Below, piece by piece: positions 1-7,162 of a stretch of DNA of 40,475 nt. Below the pieces are notes generated by a model. The model saw nothing but the letters and a program-made list of their open reading frames with translations. It ran no database searches and was not told the DNA's origin. The stretch is from Candidatus Nanopelagicales bacterium (lineage in GTDB: Bacteria; Actinomycetota; Actinomycetes; S36-B12; CAIYMF01): assembly GCA_025456015.1 (NCBI GenBank), contig JALOLK010000009.1, positions 1 through 40,475 of the forward strand, written 5' to 3'. Both the position numbers and the translations under genes were made by a program. Positions within the stretch are counted from its first letter, which is position 1; the number at the start of each line of letters is the position of its first letter.

Positions 1-117
1 CTCGGCAACCTCGATCGGATGCTCGGGGCGCACGGCCGCGGTGCCCCGGCCCGTGCGCTCGATGCACGGGCGGCCGCGCCCGCACGCGTGAGCGCCGGTG
101 CACGCCGAGGACGCTGA
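1..117 (+). CDS. Possible 3' end of an unidentified gene (partial)
   Basis: The window opens inside an open frame (frame 1) that runs 38 codons to a TGA at 115-117. Its third codon positions are mostly G or C, as in the other genes here, and it ends about 50 bases before the tRNA operon terminator. The peptide begins LGNLDRMLGAHG and ends in an Ala/Arg-rich tail with no recognisable motif. Frame 3 is also open through this short stretch, so the coding call rests only on codon bias and position. No function can be given. Confidence 0.35.
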   Translation, partial: LGNLDRMLGAHGRGAPARALDARAAAPARVSAGARRGR

Positions 118-167
118 CGTTCGAGCGTCGGAGCCGGCAGCCGGAGCAACTGGAGCCGGACAAGCGA

Positions 168-190
168 AAAGGCCCACGACGTGGGCCTTT
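168..190 (-). terminator. Terminator of the minus-strand tRNA operon
   Basis: A perfect 10-bp inverted repeat (AAAGGCCCAC / GTGGGCCTTT) with a 3-base loop lies 7 bases past the 3' end of tRNA-Val. Read on the minus strand it ends in TTTT, the form of an intrinsic terminator. The symmetrical A/T flanks mean it could also stop a transcript arriving from the plus-strand gene tail on the left. Confidence 0.85.
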
Positions 191-196
191 CCCGGG

Positions 197-269
197 TGGG
201 CGATACAGGATTTGAACCTGTGACCTCTTCCGTGTCAAGGAAGCGCGCTAGCCCCTGCGCCAATCGCCC
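197..269 (-). tRNA. tRNA-Val (anticodon GAC)
   Basis: The minus strand folds into a 73-nt cloverleaf. The acceptor stem is GGGCGAT/ATCGCCC, the anticodon stem is CTTCC/GGAAG around loop TTGACAC (anticodon GAC), and the T arm is ACAGG-TTCAAAT-CCTGT, fully paired. The discriminator base is A and CCA is not encoded. It is the last gene of a three-tRNA operon (Gly, Cys, Val) that ends at the hairpin just downstream. Confidence 0.97.
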
Positions 270-290
270 TGGTCGTGCAGTTGTCCTGCG

Positions 291-361
291 AGGTGGCGAC
301 GGGATTTGAACCCGTGTACACGGCTTTGCAGGCCGTTGCCTCGCCTCTCGGCCACGCCACC
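291..361 (-). tRNA. tRNA-Cys (anticodon GCA)
   Basis: This 71-nt minus-strand cloverleaf has acceptor stem GGTGGCG/CGCCACC and anticodon stem ACGGC/GCCGT around loop CTGCAAA (anticodon GCA). The discriminator is U, the expected identity element for tRNA-Cys. CCA is not encoded. It is the middle gene of the operon, 26 bases after tRNA-Gly and 21 bases before tRNA-Val in transcript order. Confidence 0.97.
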
Positions 362-387
362 GCGGTCCTCGCTGAAGGACCCTTGCG

Positions 388-460
388 AGCGGACGACGGG
401 ACTCGAACCCGCGACCCTCACCTTGGCAAGGTGATGCGCTACCAACTGCGCTACGTCCGC
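388..460 (-). tRNA. tRNA-Gly (anticodon GCC)
   Basis: This 73-nt minus-strand cloverleaf has acceptor stem GCGGACG/CGTCCGC, anticodon stem TCACC/GGTGA around loop TTGCCAA (anticodon GCC), and T arm CGGGTTCGAGTCCCG. The discriminator is T and CCA is not encoded. It is the promoter-proximal gene of the operon, with a good -10 box about 27 bases upstream. Confidence 0.97.
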
Positions 461-486
461 AATGCCCGCCTTGCAGGCACCGGTGC

Positions 487-516
487 AGGATAGCCCATCG
501 CCGGAGGGCGGAACAA
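487..516 (-). promoter_or_regulatory. Promoter of the tRNA-Gly-Cys-Val operon
   Basis: On the minus strand a TTGTTC (-35, plus coordinates 511-516) and a TATCCT (-10, 487-492) are 18 bases apart. The predicted start near 480 gives a leader of about 20 nt before tRNA-Gly. This is one of the few promoters in the window with a recognisable -35. Confidence 0.55.
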
Positions 517-602
517 AACCGAGCGCGGGCCAGGACCGGCCCACGCGGTGGGCCCGGCACAGTCGGGCGCGCTGCATCAGGCGCACCGCACCGGAGGCCT
601 CC

Positions 603-608
603 TAGGCT
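603..608 (+). promoter_or_regulatory. -10 box of pabB, leaderless type
   Basis: TAGGCT lies 6 bases before the GTG start of pabB at 615. Transcription would begin at or very near the start codon, so no Shine-Dalgarno site is expected and none is seen. No convincing -35 is visible. Confidence 0.5.
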
Positions 609-614
609 CCCCAC

Positions 615-1673
615 GTGACCCCCGCGCGCCCGCCGATCGCCGTGCTGGGCGGTCAGGTGGGCCGGGACCTGGTCGAGGTCGCCTCCGACCCCCGCGCGCT
701 CGACGCCGGAGGGCGGTGGGCCGTGGCGATCACCTTCGAGGGCGCGCTCACGCTGGCCAGGTTCGCGCAGTGGACGGCCGGCCCTCCCAGCACAGCCGAC
801 GCCGGCCCCTGGTCGGGCCCGGACCCCGGCGCCTGGCGCACCTCGATGGGCCGGGCCCAGTACGAGGCCGCCGTGCGGGACATCCAGGACCGGATCGCCC
901 GGGGCGAGGTGTACCAGGCCAACCTGTGCCGGGTCCTGCGCGCGCCGGTCGATCCCGACGCCGACGTCGTCGCCCTGTGGTGGCTGCTGTCGCGCGGCAA
1001 CCCAGCGCCGCACGCCGGCGCGCTGCGCCTGCCCGACCACGGGGTGCACCTGGCCTCGGCCTCGCCCGAGCTGTTCCTGCGCCGCACCGGGGCGCTGCTG
1101 GAGTCCGGGCCCATCAAGGGCACCGGGGTCACCGCCGCCGACCTGCGGCCCAAGGACGTGGCCGAGAACGTCATGATCGTGGACCTCGTGCGCAACGACC
1201 TCGGCCGGATCAGCCGACCCGGCACGGTCACCGTGCCCGACCTGCTCGCCGTCGAGGAGCACCCGGGCCTGGTGCACCTGGTCTCGACCGTCGCCGGCCA
1301 GCTGGCAGCCGGGGTGGGCTGGTCGGCGATCCTCGAGGCCACGTTCCCGCCCGGCTCGGTCACCGGCGCCCCCAAGCTGGCCGCGCTGGACGTCATCCGC
1401 ACCCTCGAGCCGGTGCCCCGAGGGCCCTACTGCGGCACCCTCGGGTGGATCGACGCCGACACCGGGACGGCCGAGCTCGCCGTGACCATCCGGACCTTCT
1501 GGCGCGAGGATGGTCCCGGGGGGACGACCCTGTGCTTCGGCACGGGGGCCGGCATCACCTGGGCCAGCGACCCGGCCCAGGAATGGCAGGAGACCGAGCT
1601 CAAGGCCGACCGGCTGCTGCGCGTGGCGGCCGGGACCAGCAGATGGGCGCGCGAAAGGGAGGGGCCAGCGTGA
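615..1673 (+). CDS. pabB: Aminodeoxychorismate synthase component I (PabB)
   Basis: A 352-residue chorismate-binding enzyme that makes 4-amino-4-deoxychorismate from chorismate for folate synthesis, with ammonia supplied by a glutamine amidotransferase subunit (not in this window). Motifs in order: GEVYQANLCRVL, PELFLRR, the PIKGT loop with Lys168, NVMIVDLVRNDLGRI (metal and substrate site) and FPPGSVTGAPK. Lysine in PIKGT is the PabB signature; anthranilate synthase TrpE has PIAGT. The protein lacks part of the N-terminal region of E. coli PabB (about 450 aa), as is common in actinobacteria. The GTG start follows TAGGCT by 6 bases. Its stop overlaps the pabC start by 4 bases, indicating coupled translation. 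Confidence 0.9.
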   Translation: MTPARPPIAVLGGQVGRDLVEVASDPRALDAGGRWAVAITFEGALTLARFAQWTAGPPSTADAGPWSGPDPGAWRTSMGRAQYEAAVRDIQDRIARGEVYQANLCRVLRAPVDPDADVVALWWLLSRGNPAPHAGALRLPDHGVHLASASPELFLRRTGALLESGPIKGTGVTAADLRPKDVAENVMIVDLVRNDLGRISRPGTVTVPDLLAVEEHPGLVHLVSTVAGQLAAGVGWSAILEATFPPGSVTGAPKLAALDVIRTLEPVPRGPYCGTLGWIDADTGTAELAVTIRTFWREDGPGGTTLCFGTGAGITWASDPAQEWQETELKADRLLRVAAGTSRWAREREGPA

Positions 1674-2542
1674 GGTACTGGGTGGCAGGGCGGCTCGTGC
1701 CGGCCGACGAGGCCCGCATCGGAGTGCTCGACCACGGCTTCACCGTGGGCGACGGCGTCTTCGAGACGCTGCGCACCACGGTCGACCCCGCCGTGGGCGT
1801 CGTGCCCTTCGCGATGGACCGGCACATCGACCGCCTGCAGGCCTCGGCCCGCGGCATGGGCATCGAGGAGCCCGACGCCGACGAGGTGCGTGACGCGCTG
1901 CTGGCGGTCTGCGCGGCCAATCCCGAGCTCACCGAGCACCCCGGGCGCGTGCGAGTCACGCTCACGTCCGGCGCCGGGCCGCTGGGCTCGGACCGCAGCG
2001 CGGCCTCCCACACCCTGGCCGTGGCGGTGGCCCCGGCCACCGCATGGCCGCCGGCCACGACGCTGGCGCTCGCGCCGTGGCCGCGCAACGAGCGCAGCCC
2101 ACTCGTGGGCCTGAAGTCCACCTCCTACGCCGAGAACGTCCTCGTGCTGGCTTGGGCCAAGGGGATCGGGGCGGGGGAGGCCGTGCTCGGCAACCTCGCC
2201 GGCGACCTGTGCGAGGGCACCGGCTCGAACGTGTTCCTCGTGCGCGACGGCGTGGTCACGACCCCGCCCCTGAGCAGCGGGTGCCTGGCCGGCATCACGC
2301 GCGGCCTGGTGCTCGAGTGGTGCGCCGACGCGGGCGCGCCCGTGCAGGAGCACGACCAGCCGCTGGTCGCGCTCGAGGAGGCCGACGAGGTCTTCATCAC
2401 CTCGTCCACCCGCGACGTGCACCCCGTCGACCGGGTCCTCGACGCGCAGGGCTCCGTGGTGTGGCAGCGCGAGCACGGACCGGTCACCGCCCGGATCGCG
2501 GCCGTCTTCGCGCAGCGGGCCGGCCAGGCCTGGAACCCCTGA
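1670..2542 (+). CDS. pabC: Aminodeoxychorismate lyase (PabC), class IV PLP enzyme
   Basis: This 290-residue fold-type IV PLP enzyme would split 4-amino-4-deoxychorismate into p-aminobenzoate and pyruvate. The N-terminus RYWVAGRLVP leads into the class IV pattern DHGFTVGDGVFETLR. Lys149 in LKSTSYAENVL is the expected PLP Schiff-base lysine, and EGTGSNVFLV is the class IV cofactor motif. The GTG start at 1670 overlaps the pabB stop (GTGA) and is preceded by a purine-rich site (GGGAGGGG). Class IV lyases and branched-chain or D-amino-acid aminotransferases look alike; the overlap with pabB decides the call. A hairpin follows the stop. Confidence 0.87.
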   Translation: MRYWVAGRLVPADEARIGVLDHGFTVGDGVFETLRTTVDPAVGVVPFAMDRHIDRLQASARGMGIEEPDADEVRDALLAVCAANPELTEHPGRVRVTLTSGAGPLGSDRSAASHTLAVAVAPATAWPPATTLALAPWPRNERSPLVGLKSTSYAENVLVLAWAKGIGAGEAVLGNLAGDLCEGTGSNVFLVRDGVVTTPPLSSGCLAGITRGLVLEWCADAGAPVQEHDQPLVALEEADEVFITSSTRDVHPVDRVLDAQGSVVWQREHGPVTARIAAVFAQRAGQAWNP

Positions 2543-2557
2543 TCGGGCCGGCACGTC

Positions 2558-2590
2558 CGAGCCCCCCGCCCAGACAGGACGGGGGGCTCG
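2558..2590. terminator. Bidirectional terminator between pabC and the ssgB-like gene
   Basis: A perfect 10-bp stem, CGAGCCCCCC / GGGGGGCTCG, with a 13-base loop sits between two convergent genes. It has no T tail, which is usual for high-GC actinobacteria. Confidence 0.75.
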
Positions 2591-2615
2591 GGAACGCTCG
2601 TGATGGGGCCGGGGA

Positions 2616-3050
2616 TCAGACCTCGGTGAGGCCCTCACCGAGGATGCCGGTGATCCAGCCGTCGACGTCGGTCGTCAGGGTCTCGGCACCGAGCGGGACG
2701 ACCTCGAAGGTGCGCCGCAGGAACAGCTCCACGTGCGGCCGGTCGCACTCGAGCACGGCCTGCCCGGACGGCGAGTTCAGGGCCAGCAGGATCAGGGGGG
2801 CGTCCCCGGTGTGCTCGGGCCAGATGACCACGTCACCCTCGCCCGAGGGGCGCTGCAGGCCCTCGAGCAGCAGGTCCCGGCCGAACATCCACTCGATGTC
2901 GGCCACCCCGGTGCGGAAGGTGGCACGCACCGCGTAGGGCTCCTCGGCCCGGTACTCCAGCGAGCACGGCACCTCGATGGTGGCGTCGGAGTCCACCACC
3001 ATGCGCAGCGACAGCTCGGCTGTCACCGCGGTGGGGAGGTTGCCCTGCAT
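2616..3050 (-). CDS. ssgB: SsgA/SsgB-like sporulation and cell-division regulator
   Basis: A 144-residue protein with the features of the SsgA-like family: a start MQGNLPTAVTAELSLRMVV, a central PYAVRATFRT, then a tract giving EWMFGRDLLLEGL and VELFLRRTFEVVPLG. In Streptomyces, SsgB recruits FtsZ to sporulation septa, and ssgB lies near thrS as it does here. The ATG at 3050 is chosen over upstream in-frame starts because it follows a strong ribosome site (GGAAGGGA) and matches the usual family length. It is transcribed divergently from the PGPGW membrane gene. The family call is firm; calling it SsgB rather than another paralogue rests on synteny. Confidence 0.82.
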   Translation of the reverse strand: MQGNLPTAVTAELSLRMVVDSDATIEVPCSLEYRAEEPYAVRATFRTGVADIEWMFGRDLLLEGLQRPSGEGDVVIWPEHTGDAPLILLALNSPSGQAVLECDRPHVELFLRRTFEVVPLGAETLTTDVDGWITGILGEGLTEV

Positions 3051-3141
3051 TGCGATCCCTTCCTCGAGTGCCCTGGCGCGACCGTTCCGGTAGCGCAATG
3101 ACACCACGTTGGTACCCCCTGCCGGTGGCAACAAGCGCCGT

Positions 3142-3147
3142 TAGGGT
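3142..3147 (+). promoter_or_regulatory. -10 box of the PGPGW gene, leaderless type
   Basis: TAGGGT ends 7 bases before the GTG at 3155. This spacing predicts a transcript that starts at the start codon. No -35 is evident at the right distance. Confidence 0.45.
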
Positions 3148-3154
3148 GTGAGTC

Positions 3155-3760
3155 GTGTCACGCCGGGAGCCCATCGCCAGGGGGACGGATCCGGCACATC
3201 CCCACGAAGGGGACACACCGCCCCCGCCCAGCGCCGCCGACGTGCCCCGCGAGGCGGACGACCCCACCGAGGAGACGTTCCGCCACCACTTGCGCGAGCG
3301 CTCCACGGCGGCGTTCCGACGGGTCGAGCAGAAGGCCCCGCCGAAGCTGGCCACCCGCATCCGGCGGGTCCGCGAGCGCATCCGCAAGCGGCGCGCCCTC
3401 GACACCGCGTGGCGGGTCATGGTGCTCACCCTGGGCCTGACCCTGGTGGCCGCCGGGCTGATCATGTTCATCTTCCCGGGGCCCGGGTTCGGGGCCCTGA
3501 TCCTGGGCCTGGTCGTGCTCGCCTCGGAGTTCACCTGGGCCACCCGGGTGCTCGACCCCGTGAAGGACGCCGCGCGCCGCGCGCAGGCCGCCGCGATGGA
3601 CCCGCGCCGGCGCAAGCGCAACCTCATCCTGGGTGCCATCGCCGGTGTCATCGTGGGTGTGGCGACGATCGTCTACCTGGACCGCTTCGGGTTGACGATC
3701 GCGCCCCTCATGGGCCTGCTCGATGCTGCCGTGGACTGGTTCCGGGGGCTGTTCGCCTGA
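3155..3760 (+). CDS. PGPGW-type integral membrane protein (TIGR02611-like)
   Basis: This 201-residue protein has a charged, Pro-rich N-terminal half and three hydrophobic segments. The first (about 88-106) runs into the PGPGW-type signature MFIFPGPGFGALILGL (about 103-120). The third lies near 154-172 and is followed by a short amphipathic tail. An RKRR-rich stretch (about 148-153) separates the second and third segments. Actinobacterial homologues occur beside ssgB, so the divergent pair is probably ancestral. Its molecular function is not known. The GTG start is supported by TAGGGT 7 bases upstream. Confidence 0.75.
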   Translation: MSRREPIARGTDPAHPHEGDTPPPPSAADVPREADDPTEETFRHHLRERSTAAFRRVEQKAPPKLATRIRRVRERIRKRRALDTAWRVMVLTLGLTLVAAGLIMFIFPGPGFGALILGLVVLASEFTWATRVLDPVKDAARRAQAAAMDPRRRKRNLILGAIAGVIVGVATIVYLDRFGLTIAPLMGLLDAAVDWFRGLFA

Positions 3761-3826
3761 CCGGTGGCGGCGTCCCCGGCGTGGCACCGCGCGCTCGGCG
3801 ATCGGTCCGATCCCACGCGCCGGCTT

Positions 3827-3835
3827 TGCTACCAT
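3827..3835 (+). promoter_or_regulatory. Extended -10 promoter of tRNA-Val(CAC)
   Basis: TGCTACCAT is an extended -10 (TGN followed by TACCAT). It predicts transcription from about 3842, only a few bases before the mature 5' end of the tRNA at 3846. Confidence 0.5.
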
Positions 3836-3845
3836 TGGCGGCCTC

Positions 3846-3918
3846 GGGCGATTAGCTCAGCGGTTAGAGCGCTCGCTTCACACGCGAGAGGTCACAGGTT
3901 CGATCCCCGTATCGCCCA
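3846..3918 (+). tRNA. tRNA-Val (anticodon CAC)
   Basis: A 73-nt cloverleaf with acceptor stem GGGCGAT/ATCGCCC (identical to tRNA-Val GAC at 197-269) and anticodon stem CTCGC/GCGAG around loop TTCACAC (anticodon CAC). The T arm reads ACAGG-TTCGATC-CCCGT, giving one A-C mismatch in the middle of the stem. The other tRNA-Val here is fully paired at the same place. CCA is not encoded. A hairpin follows 6 bases later. Confidence 0.95.
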
Positions 3919-3923
3919 CCGAG

Positions 3924-3946
3924 ACAGCCCCGGATCCCGGGGCTGT
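3924..3946 (+). terminator. Terminator after tRNA-Val(CAC)
   Basis: A perfect 10-bp stem ACAGCCCCGG / CCGGGGCTGT with a 3-base loop, followed by a short TTC. It starts 6 bases after the tRNA. Confidence 0.8.
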
Positions 3947-3998
3947 TCGCGTCTGGCGGGCCACTCGTGGCAGGCGCCGACCCGGGGGTCCGGCTGGG

Positions 3999-4547
3999 TC
4001 AGGTCGCGTCGTGGTCCAGTGGGGGATCGGGGCTGAGGGCCTCGGTGGCCACCGGGTCGCCCCGGACGAGGCTGCGTGCCAGGGCCAGCGTGTGCTCGTC
4101 GTCGAGGGTGCGCCCGGTGGTGCGCCGCGCGCGGGTCATGCCGGAGCGGACCTCGCCGGCGTAGCGCTCGGGCGTGATCACCAGCAGGCCCACCGCGCCG
4201 ACCGGCAGGTCGTCACCCAGCAGGGCGGCGAAGTCCTCGGCCTCGTGCGCCGACCGGCGCCGTCCGAGGATGGCGCCGAGCACGACGCCCGCGGCAGCAC
4301 CGAGCAGCGGGATGCCGACGAGGATCCCGGCGAGCACCCCGACCGCGCCGCCCGTGCCGGCCCAGAACGCCGTCGTGCCCCCACGCAGGTGCTCGAGCCG
4401 GGCGTGCTCGGGCTCGTGGTGCAGCAGCGCGGTGCCGGCCATCACCTCGCAGGTGGGGCCCGGGTTGGTGAGGTCCCGCAGGTCGGCCCGGGCGGCGGTC
4501 GCTGCGTCATAGCAGCCCGCAGCGAGGACGAACCGCAGCTCAGCCAC
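3999..4547 (-). CDS. DUF1269-like glycine-zipper membrane protein
   Basis: A 182-residue protein with a soluble N-terminal part, a Gly/Ala-rich hydrophobic hairpin (about 60-95, including [18 protein letters not shown]) ending in LGRRRS, and a C-terminal soluble part with [12 protein letters not shown]. This order (alpha/beta segment, glycine-zipper membrane hairpin, short alpha/beta segment) resembles DUF1269 proteins. The GTG at 4547 is preferred over the ATG one codon upstream, because TACCGT (minus strand) lies exactly 6 bases before it. The gene is divergent from thrS. No function is known. Confidence 0.6.
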   Translation of the reverse strand: MAELRFVLAAGCYDAATAARADLRDLTNPGPTCEVMAGTALLHHEPEHARLEHLRGGTTAFWAGTGGAVGVLAGILVGIPLLGAAAGVVLGAILGRRRSAHEAEDFAALLGDDLPVGAVGLLVITPERYAGEVRSGMTRARRTTGRTLDDEHTLALARSLVRGDPVATEALSPDPPLDHDAT

Positions 4548-4553
4548 CATCGG

Positions 4554-4559
4554 ACGGTA
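4554..4559 (-). promoter_or_regulatory. -10 box of the DUF1269-like gene, leaderless type
   Basis: On the minus strand TACCGT ends 6 bases before the GTG at 4547 and only 3 before the ATG at 4550. The usual 6-8 base spacing therefore favours the GTG. Confidence 0.4.
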
Positions 4560-4604
4560 GCGCAGTCACCGCGGTCGCCGCAGCCACCGCTCACGACGGG
4601 TCGA

Positions 4605-4610
4605 TAGGCT
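4605..4610 (+). promoter_or_regulatory. -10 box of thrS
   Basis: TAGGCT (in context GATAGGCTT) predicts a transcript start near 4617. That gives thrS a leader of about 60 nt, which supports the downstream ATG with its ribosome site and leaves too little room for a T-box. Confidence 0.4.
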
Positions 4611-4675
4611 TGCCCACGCCCGGAATGCCCGGGCCCGAGGCCCGAACCGATCGGGTCCGCACCTCAGGGAGCACC

Positions 4676-6601
4676 ATGCCAGCGCAGGTCACCGTCATCG
4701 TCGCCGGGGAGCAGCACCAGCGGGACGTCGACGGCACGACGACCTGGGCCGACGTGCTCGGCGCGCACGTGCCGAACCTGCGCGGGGTCGTCGTGGCCCG
4801 GGTGGACGGGCAGCTGGTGGACCTCGACCAGCCGGTGGTGGCCGGCGCGACGGTCGAGCCGGTCATGGTCGGCGACGAGGACGGCCTGCGGGTGCTGCGC
4901 CACTCCACCGCCCACGTCATGGCCCAGGCCGTGCAGGACGTCTTCCCGGACGCCAAGCTCGGCATCGGCCCCCCGATCGAGCACGGCTTCTACTACGAGT
5001 TCGACGTCGCCGAGCCGTTCACCCCCGAGGACCTGCAGCGCATCGAGCGGCGGATGGGGGAGATCCTCAAGCAGGGCCAGCGCTTCGTGCGCCGGGTCGT
5101 CACCGAGGCCGACGCCCGCGCCGAGCTCGCGGGGGAGCCGTACAAGTGCCGCCTCCTGGGCAGCCAGGGCGGCGCCGAGGTGATGGAGGTCGGCGGCACC
5201 ACCCGCGTGATCGCGCCGAACGCGTTCAAGGTCATGCGCTCCTCGGCCGCCTACTGGCTGGGCAACCAGGCCAACGAGCAGCTCCAGCGCATCTACGGCA
5301 CCGCCTGGCCGGACAAGGACGGCCTCAAGGGCTACCTGAGCTTCCTCGAGGAGGCCGCCAAGCGCGACCACCGCCGCCTCGGGATCGACCTGGACCTGTT
5401 CAGCTTCCCCGACGAGATCGGCTCGGGCCTGCCGGTGTTCCACCCCCGCGGGGGCATCATGCGCCGCACCATGGAGGACTACTCCCGGCGCCAGCACGAG
5501 GTGGCGGGCTACGAGTTCGTCTACACCCCGCACATCACGAAGGCGCACCTGTTCGAGACCTCCGGCCACCTCGAGTGGTACGCGGAGGGCATGTACCCGC
5601 CCATGCGCATCGACGAGGAGCGCGACGCGCAGGGCCAGGTGCGCCGGGCCGGGGCCGACTACTACCTCAAGCCCATGAACTGCCCGTTCCACAACCTCAT
5701 CTACCGCTCCCGCGGGCGCTCCTACCGCGAGCTGCCGCTGCGGCTGTTCGAGTTCGGGTCGGTGTACCGCTACGAGAAGTCCGGCGTCGTGCACGGCCTG
5801 ACGCGGGTGCGTGGGATGACCCAGGACGACGCGCACATCTACTGCACCCGCGACCAGATGCGCGACGAGCTCGCCTCCCTGCTGCAGTTCGTGCTCGACC
5901 TGCTGAAGGACTACGGCCTCGACGACTTCTACCTCGAGCTGTCGACGAAGAACCCCGACAAGTCCGTCGGCGACGACGCGCTGTGGGAGGAGGCCACCGC
6001 GACGCTGGCCGAGGTCGCCGAGGCCTCCGGGCTGTCGCTGGTGCCCGACCCCGGCGGGGCGGCCTTCTACGGGCCGAAGATCTCGGTGCAGGCCCGTGAC
6101 GCGATCGGGCGCACGTGGCAGATGTCGACGATCCAGCTGGACTTCAACCTGCCCGAGCGCTTCGCGCTGGAGTACCAGGCGGCGGACGGCACGCGCCAGC
6201 GGCCGGTGATGATCCACCGGGCGCTGTTCGGTTCGGTGGAGCGGTTCATGGGGGTGCTCACCGAGCACTACGCGGGGGCGTTCCCGCCCTGGCTGGCGCC
6301 GGTGCAGGTGGTCGGCATCCCGGTCACCGAGCGGCACGTGGACTACCTGCACGAGGTCGCCGCCCAGCTGCGCGCCGCGGGTGTCCGGGTCGAGGTGGAC
6401 GGGTCCGACGACCGCATGCAGAAGAAGATCCGCAACGCCCAGCGCCTGAAGGTGCCCTACATGCTCATCGCCGGCGACGACGACCTGGCCGCCGGGGCGG
6501 TGAGCTTCCGGTTCCGCTCGGGCGAGCAGCGCAACGGGGTGCCACTGGCCGAGGCCATCGCCGAGATCACCGCCGCCATCGCCGAGCACCGCCAGGTCTG
6601 A
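4676..6601 (+). CDS. thrS: Threonyl-tRNA synthetase
   Basis: This 641-residue class II synthetase charges tRNA-Thr in the cytoplasm. Domains in order: an N-terminal TGS domain (1-60), an editing (SAD) domain beginning with HSTAHVMAQ (about 75), and a catalytic core with motif 2 ([13 protein letters not shown]) and motif 3 ([13 protein letters not shown]). The anticodon-binding domain occupies about 540-641. The catalytic zinc ligands are visible as Cys in MNCPFHN (about 333), His in DDAHIYC (about 386) and His in MIHRALFG (about 513). The ATG at 4676 follows a GGGAG site; an in-frame start 22 codons upstream would overlap the likely -10 box. The HIT gene follows after 9 bases. Confidence 0.96.
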   Translation: MPAQVTVIVAGEQHQRDVDGTTTWADVLGAHVPNLRGVVVARVDGQLVDLDQPVVAGATVEPVMVGDEDGLRVLRHSTAHVMAQAVQDVFPDAKLGIGPPIEHGFYYEFDVAEPFTPEDLQRIERRMGEILKQGQRFVRRVVTEADARAELAGEPYKCRLLGSQGGAEVMEVGGTTRVIAPNAFKVMRSSAAYWLGNQANEQLQRIYGTAWPDKDGLKGYLSFLEEAAKRDHRRLGIDLDLFSFPDEIGSGLPVFHPRGGIMRRTMEDYSRRQHEVAGYEFVYTPHITKAHLFETSGHLEWYAEGMYPPMRIDEERDAQGQVRRAGADYYLKPMNCPFHNLIYRSRGRSYRELPLRLFEFGSVYRYEKSGVVHGLTRVRGMTQDDAHIYCTRDQMRDELASLLQFVLDLLKDYGLDDFYLELSTKNPDKSVGDDALWEEATATLAEVAEASGLSLVPDPGGAAFYGPKISVQARDAIGRTWQMSTIQLDFNLPERFALEYQAADGTRQRPVMIHRALFGSVERFMGVLTEHYAGAFPPWLAPVQVVGIPVTERHVDYLHEVAAQLRAAGVRVEVDGSDDRMQKKIRNAQRLKVPYMLIAGDDDLAAGAVSFRFRSGEQRNGVPLAEAIAEITAAIAEHRQV

Positions 6602-6610
6602 GGAGCGCGC

Positions 6611-7123
6611 ATGGGGCACGAGGAGTGGGACCGGCTCTGGGTGCCGCATCGGATGCCCTACATCCGCGGCGAGTCGCGCCCGCCCACGACCGACGCGGGT
6701 GCGGACTGCCCGTTCTGCCTCGAGGACGGGGCCGAGGACTCCCTGGTCGTGGCCCGCGGCCCCTCGGCGTTCGTCGTCATGAACCTGTTCCCGTACAACC
6801 CCGGGCACCTGCTCATCTGCCCGTACCGCCACGTCGCGGACTACACCGAGCTGACCGGTGAGGAGCGCGCGGAGCTCAACGACTGGCAGGACCGGATGAT
6901 GCGCGCCCTGCGCGCTGCCAGCGGCCCGCACGGGTTCAACATCGGCCTGAACCAGGGGCCCGCGGCCGGCGCCGGGATCTCCGGGCACCTGCACCAGCAC
7001 ATCGTGCCCAGGTGGCGCGGGGACGCGAACTTCATCACCACCGTGGGCGGGGCGCGCACCATGGTCATGCTGCTCGAGGAGACCCGGGACCTGCTCGCGC
7101 GCACCCTGGCCGAGCTGGGCTGA
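6611..7123 (+). CDS. HIT-family AP4A phosphorylase-like protein
   Basis: This 170-residue histidine-triad protein carries the catalytic motif HLHQHIVPRW (His126, 128, 130) and an N-terminal CPFC pair, a potential zinc site. The core NPGHLLICPYRHVADY is typical of Ap4A hydrolase/phosphorylase-like HIT proteins. Its mycobacterial counterpart Rv2613c, described as an AP4A phosphorylase, also lies next to thrS. Dinucleoside tetraphosphates are by-products of tRNA synthetases, so the operon partner fits. In mycobacteria the next gene is pgsA; here a DUF2804 gene follows. The ATG has a GAGGAG ribosome site overlapping the thrS stop region. Confidence 0.85.
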   Translation: MGHEEWDRLWVPHRMPYIRGESRPPTTDAGADCPFCLEDGAEDSLVVARGPSAFVVMNLFPYNPGHLLICPYRHVADYTELTGEERAELNDWQDRMMRALRAASGPHGFNIGLNQGPAAGAGISGHLHQHIVPRWRGDANFITTVGGARTMVMLLEETRDLLARTLAELG

Positions 7124-7149
7124 CCGCGCCCTCGACGGCGCACGGGGCG

Positions 7150-7155
7150 TAGCGT
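7150..7155 (+). promoter_or_regulatory. -10 box of the DUF2804 gene, leaderless type
   Basis: TAGCGT ends 7 bases before the GTG at 7163. No ribosome site lies between them and no clear -35 is visible. Confidence 0.4.
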
Positions 7156-7162
7156 CGCGAAC

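Noticed and set aside
197-460. tRNA genes as integration sites for a mobile element.
   Set aside because: No integrase, direct repeat of a tRNA 3' end or change in composition was seen nearby; the shared GGGCGAT stem of the two tRNA-Val genes is normal.
248-586. Open frames across the tRNA cluster on both strands.
   Set aside because: They cover three well-folded tRNA genes and their promoter; TTCAAAT- and TTCGAGT-type T loops explain the apparent peptides.
548-1669. An in-frame upstream extension of pabC that would give a 664-residue protein.
   Set aside because: It runs through pabB in another frame and gives Arg/Pro/Gly-rich sequence typical of a shadow frame in GC-rich DNA; the GTG at 1670 with its ribosome site starts a complete class IV enzyme.
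4560-4675. A T-box or other riboswitch before thrS.
   Set aside because: The predicted leader is only about 60 nt and lacks the T-box sequence and a specifier hairpin.
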